Shown here: piece by piece, positions 25,587 to 33,680 of the stretch | Layout of the letters: every line of letters begins with the position of its first letter | How positions within the stretch are numbered: the first letter of the stretch is position 1 | NCBI GenBank assembly: GCA_002402315.1 | Contig: DHFP01000055.1 | Coordinates: 1-33,862 of the forward strand | Source: Clostridiales bacterium UBA4821 | GTDB taxonomy: Bacteria; Bacillota; Clostridia; Acetivibrionales; UBA4821 | DNA: 33,862 nt | Reading direction: 5' to 3' | Program-made: the position numbers and the translations under genes | Notes under the pieces: generated by a model | What the model saw: only the letters and a program-made list of their open reading frames with translations | What the model was told of the DNA's origin: nothing | Databases searched by the model: none

Positions 25587-25779
25587 ATGAAGAAATATAA
25601 TTTTACTGTTTTAATTGAAAAAGATGAGGATGGAATTTATGTTGCAAAGGTACCTGCGTTAAAAGGTTGCCATACTCAGGCTCGTTCCCTTGAGGAAATA
25701 TACCCTAGGATCAGAGAAGCAATTAAAAGATATTGAGATACCAATAGATGAATACGAAGAGATTAGGAGAAAGGTATAA
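25587..25779 (+). pseudogene. Frameshifted HicB-like (UPF0150) gene
   Basis: The ATG at 25587 opens a 49-codon frame matching the start of HicB-type proteins (FTVLIEKDEDGIYVAKVP, GCHTQARSLEE). It stops at TGA 25734. The next frame continues the family sequence as KDIEIPIDEYEEIRRKV and stops at 25779, so a small indel near 25725 has broken the gene. No hicA toxin gene is adjacent. The upstream ribosome site is weak. Confidence 0.72.
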
Positions 25780-25802
25780 ATATTTCATAAAGGAGAAGTT
25801 AG

Positions 25803-26114
25803 ATGGCAAGAAAAGAAATAAAAACAATTATTAAAGAAGCGCTAAGCTCAATTGAATATGAGACAGTTATTTTATTTGGTTCTAGAGCTAGAGGAGATTT
25901 TACAGAAGAAAGCGATTACGATATCCTGATTGTTTTAAAAGAAAATTTAGTAATTAAGGAAAAAATCAAACTAATGACACAAATTAGAAAAGAATTTGCT
26001 AAAGAAGGAATAGATGCTGATATCTTAATAAAGTCTAAAAATGAAATTAATTATTATAATGGTAAGATTGGAAGCGTTGTGAAAAGTGCTCTGGAAGAAG
26101 GTATTACACTATGA
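25803..26114 (+). CDS. Minimal nucleotidyltransferase (MNT/MntA type)
   Basis: 103 residues with the polymerase-beta-like signature GSRARGD followed by SDYDIL, and a further acidic residue in IDADILI, which together form the metal site. Such proteins pair with HEPN proteins in toxin-antitoxin modules. The ATG has AAAGGAG upstream, and its stop overlaps the start of the next, truncated HEPN gene by 4 bases (ATGA), the usual layout of an MNT-HEPN pair. Confidence 0.88.
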   Translation: MARKEIKTIIKEALSSIEYETVILFGSRARGDFTEESDYDILIVLKENLVIKEKIKLMTQIRKEFAKEGIDADILIKSKNEINYYNGKIGSVVKSALEEGITL

Positions 26115-26302
26115 TTGATGAATATATCAAGAAGTGGATAATAAAGGCAGATAATGACCTTAAAGTAGCAAAAAACGAGTTAAGTTTAGATAAACAAGAC
26201 ACAGTTACAGATGCTGTTTGCTTTCATGCACAGCAAGCAGTAGAAAAGAGGGTTTATTTTTGTCAAGTTAGGAATTACTCAAGACTAGCAACCATCAACT
26301 AG
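26111..26302 (+). pseudogene. Truncated HEPN gene, partner of the MNT gene
   Basis: Residues 1-46 match the N-terminal half of a HEPN domain (KADNDLKVAKNEL, CFHAQQAVEK). After residue 46 (base 26248) the homology ends abruptly. The frame runs into unrelated sequence and the 7-bp repeat block, stopping at 26302. The second half of the domain is missing, so the natural MNT partner is lost. Confidence 0.75.
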
Positions 26303-26319
26303 GAACTAGGAACCAATCC
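26281..26319. repeat. 7-bp-phased repeat block at the right edge of the HEPN/MNT island
   Basis: Units read ACTAGCA, ACCATCA, ACTAGGA, ACTAGGA, ACCAATC, the same type and orientation as the array at 24966-25030. It lies directly before the ribosome site of wzt. Confidence 0.65.
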
Positions 26320-26329
26320 GGAGGAATAC

Positions 26330-27613
26330 ATGTACAGTATAGAAGTAAAAAACGTATCAAAGAAATTTAGGATATATCATGATAAAAGTTTAACCCTCAA
26401 GGAACGCATGCTGTTCTGGAATAGGACAAGGTATGAAGAGCATCAGGTGTTAAAGGGTATTGATCTTAATATAGAAAAGGGAAAGACCGTAGGCCTGATC
26501 GGCCAGAACGGTTCTGGGAAGAGTACGCTTTTAAAGCTTCTGACCAAGATTATATATCCTGATTCCGGGGAAATAATAATTAACGGCAAGGTATCGAGCC
26601 TGCTTGAATTGGGTGCCGGATTTCATCCTGACTTCACCGGCAGGGAGAATATATATTTCAATGCCTCTATATTTGGATTATCAAAGGAAGAGATTGACAA
26701 GAGGTTTAAAAATATAGTAGAGTTTTCTGAGTTGGGGGAGTTTATTGATAATCCGGTCAGGACTTACTCTTCCGGGATGTATATGAGGCTGGCATTTTCG
26801 GTGGCTATTAATGTGGATGCGGATATACTGCTTGTAGATGAGATTCTGGCGGTAGGTGATGCGAATTTCCAGAAGAAGTGCATGGATAAGATAAAGGCAT
26901 TGAAGAAGATAGGTACTACTATAGTTTTGGTTACTCATGATATGGGAGCCGTTGAGAGAATATGTGATGAGGCAGTTTGGTTAGAGGATGGGGTCATTAT
27001 GGCGGAAGGTACACCTAGAAAAGTTATAGACAGCTATTATTTGTTTATGGGTGAAGAAGGCGAGAAAAGACTTTTGGACAAGCAAGAAGTTAAAGAGGAA
27101 GAAGGCATTCAAGAAGAAGAAATTGAAACTGGGGAGACTATAGATGATAATGCAATTAAAGAAGAGCCTGAGCGTTGGGGGAATAGGTTTATTGAGATAA
27201 CAGATGTAAGAATGTTAAATGAAAAAGGCGATAAAAAGCATTTATTTAGTTATGGAGATTATCTTGAGATTCAAATGGATTATAAGATGAATAAGAAAGT
27301 AGATGATATTGTTTTTGGAATAGGTATTTTTACAAAAGATAGAGTGCAGTGTTATGGGACAAACACTTTTGTTGAAAGGATTGAAGTAAAGAATATACCT
27401 GAGAGAGGAAAGGTTAAAGTACCAATATCAAGTATCCAGTTGATTGAAGGAGGCTATGTACTTGATGCTGCTGTTCATTCTGAAGATGGGCTGCCGTATG
27501 ATTATCATGTTAATAGGTATGAGTTTAACGTAATTTCGAATATTAAGGATGTTGGAATTTATAGACCGGAGCATAGGTGGATATTTGAAAATGTTGATAT
27601 GTCTAATAAATAA
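26330..27613 (+). CDS. wzt: Polysaccharide export ATPase Wzt with C-terminal glycan-recognition domain
   Basis: 427 residues. The ABC ATPase domain has Walker A GQNGSGKST (58-66), signature YSSGMYMRLAFS, Walker B ILLVDEILAVGD and the family-typical LLELGAGFHPDFTGREN. After an acidic linker (~235-280), the last ~145 residues form a beta-rich domain like the Wzt C-terminal domain (RFIEITDVRM, GGYVLDAAVHSEDGLPYDY). In O9a-type systems that domain reads the modified end of the chain before export. Its presence suggests that a capped polymer is exported, and the methyltransferase at 29715 could make the cap. The ATG has GGAGG upstream. Confidence 0.92.
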   Translation: MYSIEVKNVSKKFRIYHDKSLTLKERMLFWNRTRYEEHQVLKGIDLNIEKGKTVGLIGQNGSGKSTLLKLLTKIIYPDSGEIIINGKVSSLLELGAGFHPDFTGRENIYFNASIFGLSKEEIDKRFKNIVEFSELGEFIDNPVRTYSSGMYMRLAFSVAINVDADILLVDEILAVGDANFQKKCMDKIKALKKIGTTIVLVTHDMGAVERICDEAVWLEDGVIMAEGTPRKVIDSYYLFMGEEGEKRLLDKQEVKEEEGIQEEEIETGETIDDNAIKEEPERWGNRFIEITDVRMLNEKGDKKHLFSYGDYLEIQMDYKMNKKVDDIVFGIGIFTKDRVQCYGTNTFVERIEVKNIPERGKVKVPISSIQLIEGGYVLDAAVHSEDGLPYDYHVNRYEFNVISNIKDVGIYRPEHRWIFENVDMSNK

Positions 27614-27696
27614 AAATATAATTAATTTGCCCAATTATATAATCTAGAGTATTAGGGGTTATGGGTAATTATTAATTATGTTAAAGGGAGCTTGAT

Positions 27697-28653
27697 ATGA
27701 GGAAAGCTTTAATAACCGGAATCAATGGTCAGGATGGCAGATATTTAAGAAACTTTCTAATTAAGAAAGGGTATAAGGTATTCGGTATTTGCAATAATTT
27801 ATCTGATACTGATAAGGTATCTCTTGAGAACGAAAATGTTTTGGTATCAATAGGAGACATTTCCAATCAGGAATATATGGAAAAAACTATACTGGAGGTT
27901 CTTCCGGATGAATTATACAACCTGGCGGCTCAAAGCAGTGTTAGTAGAAGCTATGAGAATTATATTGAATCTGCAAGTATAAACTTGTTAGCTGTTGTTC
28001 AGATGCTTGAAATTATGAGGAAGAATAATATTAAATGTAAGTTCTTCCAGGCCAGTAGCAGTGAAATATTTGGAATACCAAATCAAAAAATTGCAAATGA
28101 AGACACAGAATATAATCCTTGCAATCCCTACGGGGTTTCAAAGCTATCAGCGCACCTATATGTAAAAAATTTCAGAAAGTGGAATAATAGCTTTGCAGTT
28201 AATGGGATTCTGTTTGCTCACGAATCACCGATGAGGCCGGAAAAATTTGTAACAAGGAAAATAACAAAAGGGATAGCAGAGATAGTACAAGGCAGAAGAG
28301 AAAATATTTTATTAGGCAACATCGATATAAGGCGGGATTGGGGCTATGCCGGAGATTATGTAGAAGCCATATGGCTTATGCTTCAGCAGGAAGAGCCCGA
28401 TGATTATATTATTTCTTCGGGAGAGGCACACTCTATAAGGGAGTTTTTAGAGATAGCATTTAACCATGTAGGATTAGATTGGGAGAGATATATAATTATT
28501 GATTCTGATTTGTATAGGCCAGTAGAATATGAGGAGCTAATAGGGGATAATTCAAAAGCTAAAAACAAGTTGAAATGGTCGCCTAAGATTAAGTTTGAAG
28601 AGGTTGTTAAGATGATGGTATATTATGACCTAAACTTATTAGAAAATAATTAG
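27697..28653 (+). CDS. Diverged GDP-mannose 4,6-dehydratase paralogue (extended SDR)
   Basis: 318 residues, clearly related to Gmd next door. It has the nucleotide-binding loop GINGQDG, LYNLAAQSSV, the catalytic ASSSEIFG and YGVSK, and HESPMRPEKFVTRKIT. Two Gmd features are missing: the RRTSSFNRDRI segment that contacts the NADP phosphate, and the ~20-residue GVDEKGIDRKTG-type insertion near the C-terminus. A changed cofactor or substrate is likely. It could be the next enzyme after Gmd (reductase or epimerase on GDP-4-keto-6-deoxymannose) or a second dehydratase. The ATG has AAGGGAG upstream. It lies 20 bp before gmd. Confidence 0.82.
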   Translation: MRKALITGINGQDGRYLRNFLIKKGYKVFGICNNLSDTDKVSLENENVLVSIGDISNQEYMEKTILEVLPDELYNLAAQSSVSRSYENYIESASINLLAVVQMLEIMRKNNIKCKFFQASSSEIFGIPNQKIANEDTEYNPCNPYGVSKLSAHLYVKNFRKWNNSFAVNGILFAHESPMRPEKFVTRKITKGIAEIVQGRRENILLGNIDIRRDWGYAGDYVEAIWLMLQQEEPDDYIISSGEAHSIREFLEIAFNHVGLDWERYIIIDSDLYRPVEYEELIGDNSKAKNKLKWSPKIKFEEVVKMMVYYDLNLLENN

Positions 28654-28673
28654 CAGAGAAGGAGATATTTACT

Positions 28674-29699
28674 ATGAAAAAAGCACTAATTACAGGAATT
28701 ACAGGTCAAGATGGCTCCTATTTAACAGAGCTCTTATTGGACAAGGGCTATGAGGTTCATGGAACGGTAAGAAGGACAAGCAGCTTTAACAGGGATAGAA
28801 TTGAGCATTTAATTTCGAATCCGGAATTATATAATAAGAAACTATTCTTACACTATGGAGATTTGACCGACTCTTCTAATTTGAACAGATTATTAGAGAA
28901 GGTTCAACCTGATGAAATTTATAATTTAGCTGCTCAATCGCATGTGCAGGTTTCTTTTGAAGTTCCTGAGTATACTGCTGAAGTAGATGCAGTCGGAACC
29001 CTAAGGCTTTTAGATGCTATTAAGGATTCACAAATCAATTGTAAATTCTACCAAGCATCAACCAGTGAACTTTTTGGTAAAGTTCAAGAGATACCACAGA
29101 AAGAAACTACTCCGTTCTATCCAAGAAGTCCTTATGCAGCAGCCAAATTATATTCATATTGGATAACGGTAAACTATAGAGAGGCATATAATCTGTATGC
29201 ATGTAATGGAATACTATTTAACCATGAATCACCGAGAAGGGGAGAAAACTTTGTAACCAGAAAAATAACTTTAGGAATTGGAAATATAGTAAAGGGAAAG
29301 CAGGATAAAATTTCTCTTGGAAATCTAAGTGCGAAGAGGGACTGGGGTTTTGCAGGGGACTATGTGGAAGCAATGTGGCTTATGCTGCAGCAGGACAAGC
29401 CGCAAGATTATGTTATAGCAACTGGAGAGACACATACAGTTAGGGAATTTTGTGAATTGGCTTTTAAATATGCCGATATTGATATAGAATGGCAGGGTCA
29501 GGGAGTAGACGAGAAGGGTATTGATAGAAAAACTGGTAGAGTTCTAGTGGATGTAAATCCAAAGTTCTTTAGACCTACAGAGGTTGAATTACTGATTGGC
29601 GATCCGACTAAGGCTAAGGAGAAGCTTGGGTGGAAGACGAAGGTGAAGTTTGATGAATTAGTTGAGATGATGGTTAAAGAGGATTTGAATCAAAATTAA
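28674..29699 (+). CDS. gmd: GDP-mannose 4,6-dehydratase
   Basis: Converts GDP-D-mannose to GDP-4-keto-6-deoxy-D-mannose, the precursor of GDP-rhamnose, GDP-fucose and related sugars. 341 residues with all family hallmarks: GITGQDGSYL, the NADP-binding VRRTSSFNRDRI, catalytic Thr/Glu in STSELFG, YAAAK, NHESPRRGENFVTRKI and the C-terminal GVDEKGIDRKTG insertion. The ATG has AAGGAGA upstream. Its substrate comes from ManB and ManC upstream. Confidence 0.95.
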   Translation: MKKALITGITGQDGSYLTELLLDKGYEVHGTVRRTSSFNRDRIEHLISNPELYNKKLFLHYGDLTDSSNLNRLLEKVQPDEIYNLAAQSHVQVSFEVPEYTAEVDAVGTLRLLDAIKDSQINCKFYQASTSELFGKVQEIPQKETTPFYPRSPYAAAKLYSYWITVNYREAYNLYACNGILFNHESPRRGENFVTRKITLGIGNIVKGKQDKISLGNLSAKRDWGFAGDYVEAMWLMLQQDKPQDYVIATGETHTVREFCELAFKYADIDIEWQGQGVDEKGIDRKTGRVLVDVNPKFFRPTEVELLIGDPTKAKEKLGWKTKVKFDELVEMMVKEDLNQN

Positions 29700-29714
29700 G
29701 AGAAGGTGAGACTT

Positions 29715-31103
29715 ATGACGGAAAATTTAATTATTGGGCTGATAAAGAAAGATATTGAAGAGTTATTAGGAGCTAAGAGGAATTTTAAGAGAGAGGATGA
29801 GAAATTAGATTATTCATCAGAGTTAGATGATAGCATAATTGAAGATTTTAAGAAAGATTTAGAACAACTATCATTATATTCTCGTATTGAAATTCATCAT
29901 GTACCAGTTCGTTCTTCTCGACCGGTAGCAGGCAATTTAGTCACTTTCATTAAAAGAGCAATAAGAAAAAGTACATTTTGGCTCTATCAGCCACTGTTTA
30001 ATAAAATAACTAACTTTAATTCTATATTAATAAGTATTTTAAATAGAGTTGTTCTTAGAATGGATAAATCAAAAAGAGAAAACATGCAGCTTTATCAAGA
30101 TTTACGCGATGAAATTGAAAGGCGTTTTCCAAAAGAGCTATCTTCATTTCAGGAATTAGACTCAAATATAAGGAATGAGTTATCTTCATTTCAGGAATTA
30201 GACTTAAGTATAAGGAAAGAGCTATCTTCATTTCAGGAATTAGACTTAAGTATAAGGAATGAAAGAAAAGAAATACAAAATGAGATTAACAATCTAAAAA
30301 AGATAGTGGAAGACTATCGAGGTGAATCATCTTTTCTTCGTGCTAAGCTTGCTTTAGTGCTTCAATATATAAATACAGGTAAAATTATTATGGATAATGA
30401 TGGCAAATCATGTGACAAAGAATTTAATAATTTAGCAAAAGGTATTTCAGGAATAGATTCTATTTACTATCTCTTTGAACAGCAGTTTAGAGGCACTGAG
30501 GAAATGATTAAACATAGACAAAGTGCTTATGTTAGCGATATTAAAAAAGTCTTTGATAAATGTGGCGGATATGTCCTCGATATAGGTTCAGGAAGAGGAG
30601 AATTTCTTCAACTTTGTTACGAAACTGGAGTAAAAGCTAAAGGTATAGATATTAATGACATGATGGTGGAAAGATGTAGGGAAAAGGGATTAGATGTAGT
30701 AAAAGCCGATGTGTTATCTTATCTCACTTCTTTACCTAATGAAAGTTTATGTGCATTTACAGCTTTTCAAGTTGCAGAGCATCTGACACCAGAACAGCTC
30801 TGGCAACTAGTGCAATTAGCTTTAGTTAAACTTAAGCCAGGAGGGTTAATTTTGCTAGAAACGGTTAATCCTGATAGTTTAGATACGTTTAAAAATTTTT
30901 ATGTAGATTTAACTCACCAGAGGCCTATACCTTCCATCACATTACGTTTTATTGTAGAAGCTGCTGGCTTTAAAAATGCAGAGGTACGTTTTTCATCTCC
31001 GGTATCTGAAGAAGTTAAACTTCAAGGTAGTGATATTAATGTACAAAAGCTAAATAATCTTTTGTTTGGGTATCGAGATTATGCAATAATGGGGTGGCGT
31101 TAA
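29715..31103 (+). CDS. SAM-dependent methyltransferase with repeat-containing coiled coil, candidate chain-capping enzyme
   Basis: 462 residues. The N-terminal ~140 residues include RSSRPVAGNLVTFIKR, seen in glycan-cluster methyltransferases. Three tandem copies of a 14-residue unit (ELSSFQELDxxIRx, residues 141-182) and more helical sequence suggest a coiled coil. The class I methyltransferase domain starts with LDIGSGRGEF (~286) and has GIDINDMMVERC and LLETVNPDSL. In WbdD-type systems a methyltransferase with a coiled coil caps the chain and acts as a length ruler, and the cap is read by Wzt. The domain order differs here (coil first, no kinase), so this is an analogy. ATG 29715 is preferred over GTG 29706, which lies within the AAGGTGAG ribosome site. 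Confidence 0.82.
   Translation: MTENLIIGLIKKDIEELLGAKRNFKREDEKLDYSSELDDSIIEDFKKDLEQLSLYSRIEIHHVPVRSSRPVAGNLVTFIKRAIRKSTFWLYQPLFNKITNFNSILISILNRVVLRMDKSKRENMQLYQDLRDEIERRFPKELSSFQELDSNIRNELSSFQELDLSIRKELSSFQELDLSIRNERKEIQNEINNLKKIVEDYRGESSFLRAKLALVLQYINTGKIIMDNDGKSCDKEFNNLAKGISGIDSIYYLFEQQFRGTEEMIKHRQSAYVSDIKKVFDKCGGYVLDIGSGRGEFLQLCYETGVKAKGIDINDMMVERCREKGLDVVKADVLSYLTSLPNESLCAFTAFQVAEHLTPEQLWQLVQLALVKLKPGGLILLETVNPDSLDTFKNFYVDLTHQRPIPSITLRFIVEAAGFKNAEVRFSSPVSEEVKLQGSDINVQKLNNLLFGYRDYAIMGWR
30135..30260 (+). repeat. Three 42-bp in-frame tandem repeats in the methyltransferase gene
   Basis: Copies at 30135-30176, 30177-30218 and 30219-30260 differ at only a few bases each. They encode the 14-residue unit ELSSFQELDxxIRx three times. 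Near-identity at DNA level points to recent duplication, so copy number may vary between strains. Confidence 0.92.
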
Positions 31104-32188
31104 TGAAGTTATTAGTAATAGCAGTACCAACTCTTGTATCTGGTGATGCAATAGGAAATGATGTAATGATAGAATATAGATTATTAAAAAATGAAGGCCA
31201 TAATATAAAGATATTTGCCGAGAATTATCAAGAGCAGTTCTCAGAATTCGTATGTAGTTTTGAAGAAGCAATAAAAGCAGATATAGTTTTTTATCACCAT
31301 GGTATATACTGGGCTTTGGGAGAGAAACTACTTAAAAAGCATAAAGGGAAAATACGAATTTTACGTTACCATAATGTAACACCAGTAGAGTTTTTTAAAA
31401 AATATAGTCCTGACCTTGCAAATATAGTTGAGATAGGTCGACAACAAACTCGTAGGCTGATAAAATTATCTACTCACTTTTTGGCAGATTCTAATTATAA
31501 TGCTCAAGAACTTTTAAGTGATGGTGCAAGTAGTAAGCTGTGTAAGATATTAGCACCTTTTCATCACGTTGATGAATTAATATCTGCTGAATCAGACATT
31601 ATGAGATTAGAATATTTGACCAAAGGGAAAAAACCTAATATACTTTTTGTGGGTAGACAAGTTCCCAATAAGGGAATGCACCATTTTATATATGTGGCTA
31701 AGGAATATACTAGGTTTTTTGGAAAGAAAGCTAATTTTATATGGATAGGTGGTAAAGATCCAACGTTTGAATTATATTATGAGGAAGTTCAAGGTATTAT
31801 AAATAAAAATAATTTAGATGATATAATTTCGTTTCCAGGCAAAATACCTATAAATGAATTAAAGAGTTATTATCTAAGCAGCAGCATATTTCTGGTAATT
31901 AGTGAACATGAGGGATTTGGTGTTCCTATAATCGAAGCACAGGCTTTGGGAGTTCCCATAGTTGCTTTAAATAGAGCAGCAGTAGGAGATACAGCAGGTG
32001 ATGACCAACTTTTATTTGATGATATAGATTATGAAAGATTTGCTGTAGCAATTGAGGTTTTACTAAATAACACGGATTATCGCTTGAAGTTAATAGAGAA
32101 AGGGAAAGAAAATTTCAACAAGCGTTTTGAAAAATCTATACTTGAGAAAAATTTCATTGAAATACTTATGGGAGTTTTAAAAAGATGA
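31103..32188 (+). CDS. Glycosyltransferase family 4 protein (GT-B fold)
   Basis: 361 residues. The C-terminal half has the GT4 donor-site pattern: LFVGRQVPNKG, SFPGKIP and EHEGFGVPIIEA with the E-x7-E motif. The N-terminal half should bind the acceptor (YHHGIYWALGEK, LRYHNVTP). It is probably cytosolic and transfers a nucleotide-activated sugar, perhaps from GDP-mannose or a derived sugar. The ATG overlaps the stop of the methyltransferase gene (TAATG), so the two are likely coupled translationally. Confidence 0.9.
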   Translation: MKLLVIAVPTLVSGDAIGNDVMIEYRLLKNEGHNIKIFAENYQEQFSEFVCSFEEAIKADIVFYHHGIYWALGEKLLKKHKGKIRILRYHNVTPVEFFKKYSPDLANIVEIGRQQTRRLIKLSTHFLADSNYNAQELLSDGASSKLCKILAPFHHVDELISAESDIMRLEYLTKGKKPNILFVGRQVPNKGMHHFIYVAKEYTRFFGKKANFIWIGGKDPTFELYYEEVQGIINKNNLDDIISFPGKIPINELKSYYLSSSIFLVISEHEGFGVPIIEAQALGVPIVALNRAAVGDTAGDDQLLFDDIDYERFAVAIEVLLNNTDYRLKLIEKGKENFNKRFEKSILEKNFIEILMGVLKR

Positions 32189-33411
32189 AGAAAATAGCTT
32201 TAGTTATACAAAGATATGGAGAGGAAGTTCTTGGTGGAGCGGAAACGCTTGCTTCTGTTTTTGCTAAGGCTTTGGGAATCATTTGCGAAGTTACTGTCTT
32301 GACCACGACAGCAAAGGATTATGAAGACTGGAAACCTTATTATCCTGAAGGAGAATCATTTGAGCAAGGCATAAAAGTATTACGATTTAATCCTGACTTT
32401 GAAAGAACGAATTATTTTCATGAACTCAATAGAATTTTATTTAATGGAATAATACTTGAAGAGTTTTACGGATTTTCTGATAAACAAAAGGATACTTTTA
32501 AAGATAATGTGTTTAACCTTCCGATAAGTTCCCAAGAGGAACTTATAAAATCTCAAGGCCCATTTTCTAGTACGTTAAATAAATATATTAAGGAATATGG
32601 GAACAAGTATGATGCAATAATATTTTTTTGTTATCTTTATCCTACTACTTATTTTGGTTCAAGCTACATAAATGAAAAAGACAAGGTATTTATTTATCCT
32701 ACCTTGCACGATGAGCCAATTACTTACTTAAGCATCTGGAAAAGATATAAAGATTATAATTTGCTTTTTTCAACAGACGAAGAATTTAAACTTGCCCAAA
32801 AAGTTTGGGGAAGTTTAAATGGCAGTGTAATTGGATATGGCATTAAGGATAAAGGGCTAATAATTCCAGATATTATTGAGACGCAAAAAGAATCGTATAT
32901 ATTATATGCAGGTCGAATCGATGAAGGTAAGGGTATAAGCTTATTAATTGAATACTTTAATAGGTATAAAACTGAGCATTATGAATCTGATTTAAAGTTG
33001 AAACTTCTTGGAAGTTTAACAATGAAATTTGAATTAAGTAAAGAAGATGATATTGAATATATTGGATTTATTAGTGAAGAGAAAAAATACCGGTTGATGT
33101 CTGAGGCAGTAGCTTTAGTTCATCCTAGTCCATATGAATCTCTCTCTATTGTTGTTTTAGAATCATTTATGGTATCAACACCAGTAATTGTTAATGGTCA
33201 TTGTGATGTATTGAGCGGCCATGTAGATAGGTCTAGTGGTGGATTTGCATATAGAAATTACGAAGACTTTAAAGACGTAATAAATACTTTGCTGAGCAAT
33301 AAAGAGTTAAGAGATAAATTAGGTGCCAATGGACGTAAATACTATTTAGAGAATTATGAATGGTCAAAGTATCAGGAGAGATTAGTTAAGACATTAAGAA
33401 TTGATATATGA
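32185..33411 (+). CDS. Glycosyltransferase family 4 protein (GT-B fold)
   Basis: 408 residues. The N-terminus VIQRYGEEVLGGAETLAS has the Gly-Gly-Ala acceptor-domain loop common in GT4. The donor domain has LYAGRIDEGKG and PSPYESLSIVVLE with E-x7-E. The start overlaps the previous gene by 4 bases (ATGA). It is the last gene of the cluster in view. The Tyr-Asn-rich middle part (YATTYFG-like region around residues 150-165) and the conserved HDEP resemble mannosyl- or rhamnosyl-transferases, but the sugar cannot be assigned. Confidence 0.88.
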   Translation: MKKIALVIQRYGEEVLGGAETLASVFAKALGIICEVTVLTTTAKDYEDWKPYYPEGESFEQGIKVLRFNPDFERTNYFHELNRILFNGIILEEFYGFSDKQKDTFKDNVFNLPISSQEELIKSQGPFSSTLNKYIKEYGNKYDAIIFFCYLYPTTYFGSSYINEKDKVFIYPTLHDEPITYLSIWKRYKDYNLLFSTDEEFKLAQKVWGSLNGSVIGYGIKDKGLIIPDIIETQKESYILYAGRIDEGKGISLLIEYFNRYKTEHYESDLKLKLLGSLTMKFELSKEDDIEYIGFISEEKKYRLMSEAVALVHPSPYESLSIVVLESFMVSTPVIVNGHCDVLSGHVDRSSGGFAYRNYEDFKDVINTLLSNKELRDKLGANGRKYYLENYEWSKYQERLVKTLRIDI

Positions 33412-33680
33412 AAACTTCAGAAGTAAAATGTAATTGAGAAAGATTATTAGGATTAAGCAGTATATAGTTAATGCAATAAGATATTGCTTTCCTAATCAGA
33501 GTTGACTTGTATGTGAGGTTCAAATATGTAAAGTCCAGCGGTTAAATGTCAATAGCCAACTGGAAAAAAATTTAAAAGAATAGTGAGGATTTAGCCTAAA
33601 AAGTACAAAGAAGGAACTCCCCAATAAACCTACCAAAACCAATTGTAAAAAATGGTAGGAAGTGGAACACCAAATGGAAA
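33412..33680. other. Non-coding stretch between the glycosyltransferase and the IS110 end
   Basis: No credible gene is seen. It contains a nested structure at 33446-33496 (outer stem ATTAGGA/TCCTAAT, inner stem GCAATA/TATTGC), a promoter-like TTGACT-17 bp-TATGTA at 33502-33530 on the plus strand, and a 7-bp hairpin CCTACCA/TGGTAGG at 33629-33659. Part of it should be the non-coding end of the IS110 element, whose boundary I cannot place. Confidence 0.5.

Noticed and set aside
33502..33530. Plus-strand promoter TTGACT-17-TATGTA
   Set aside because: The -10 is poor and no plus-strand gene follows; kept only as a note in the non-coding stretch.
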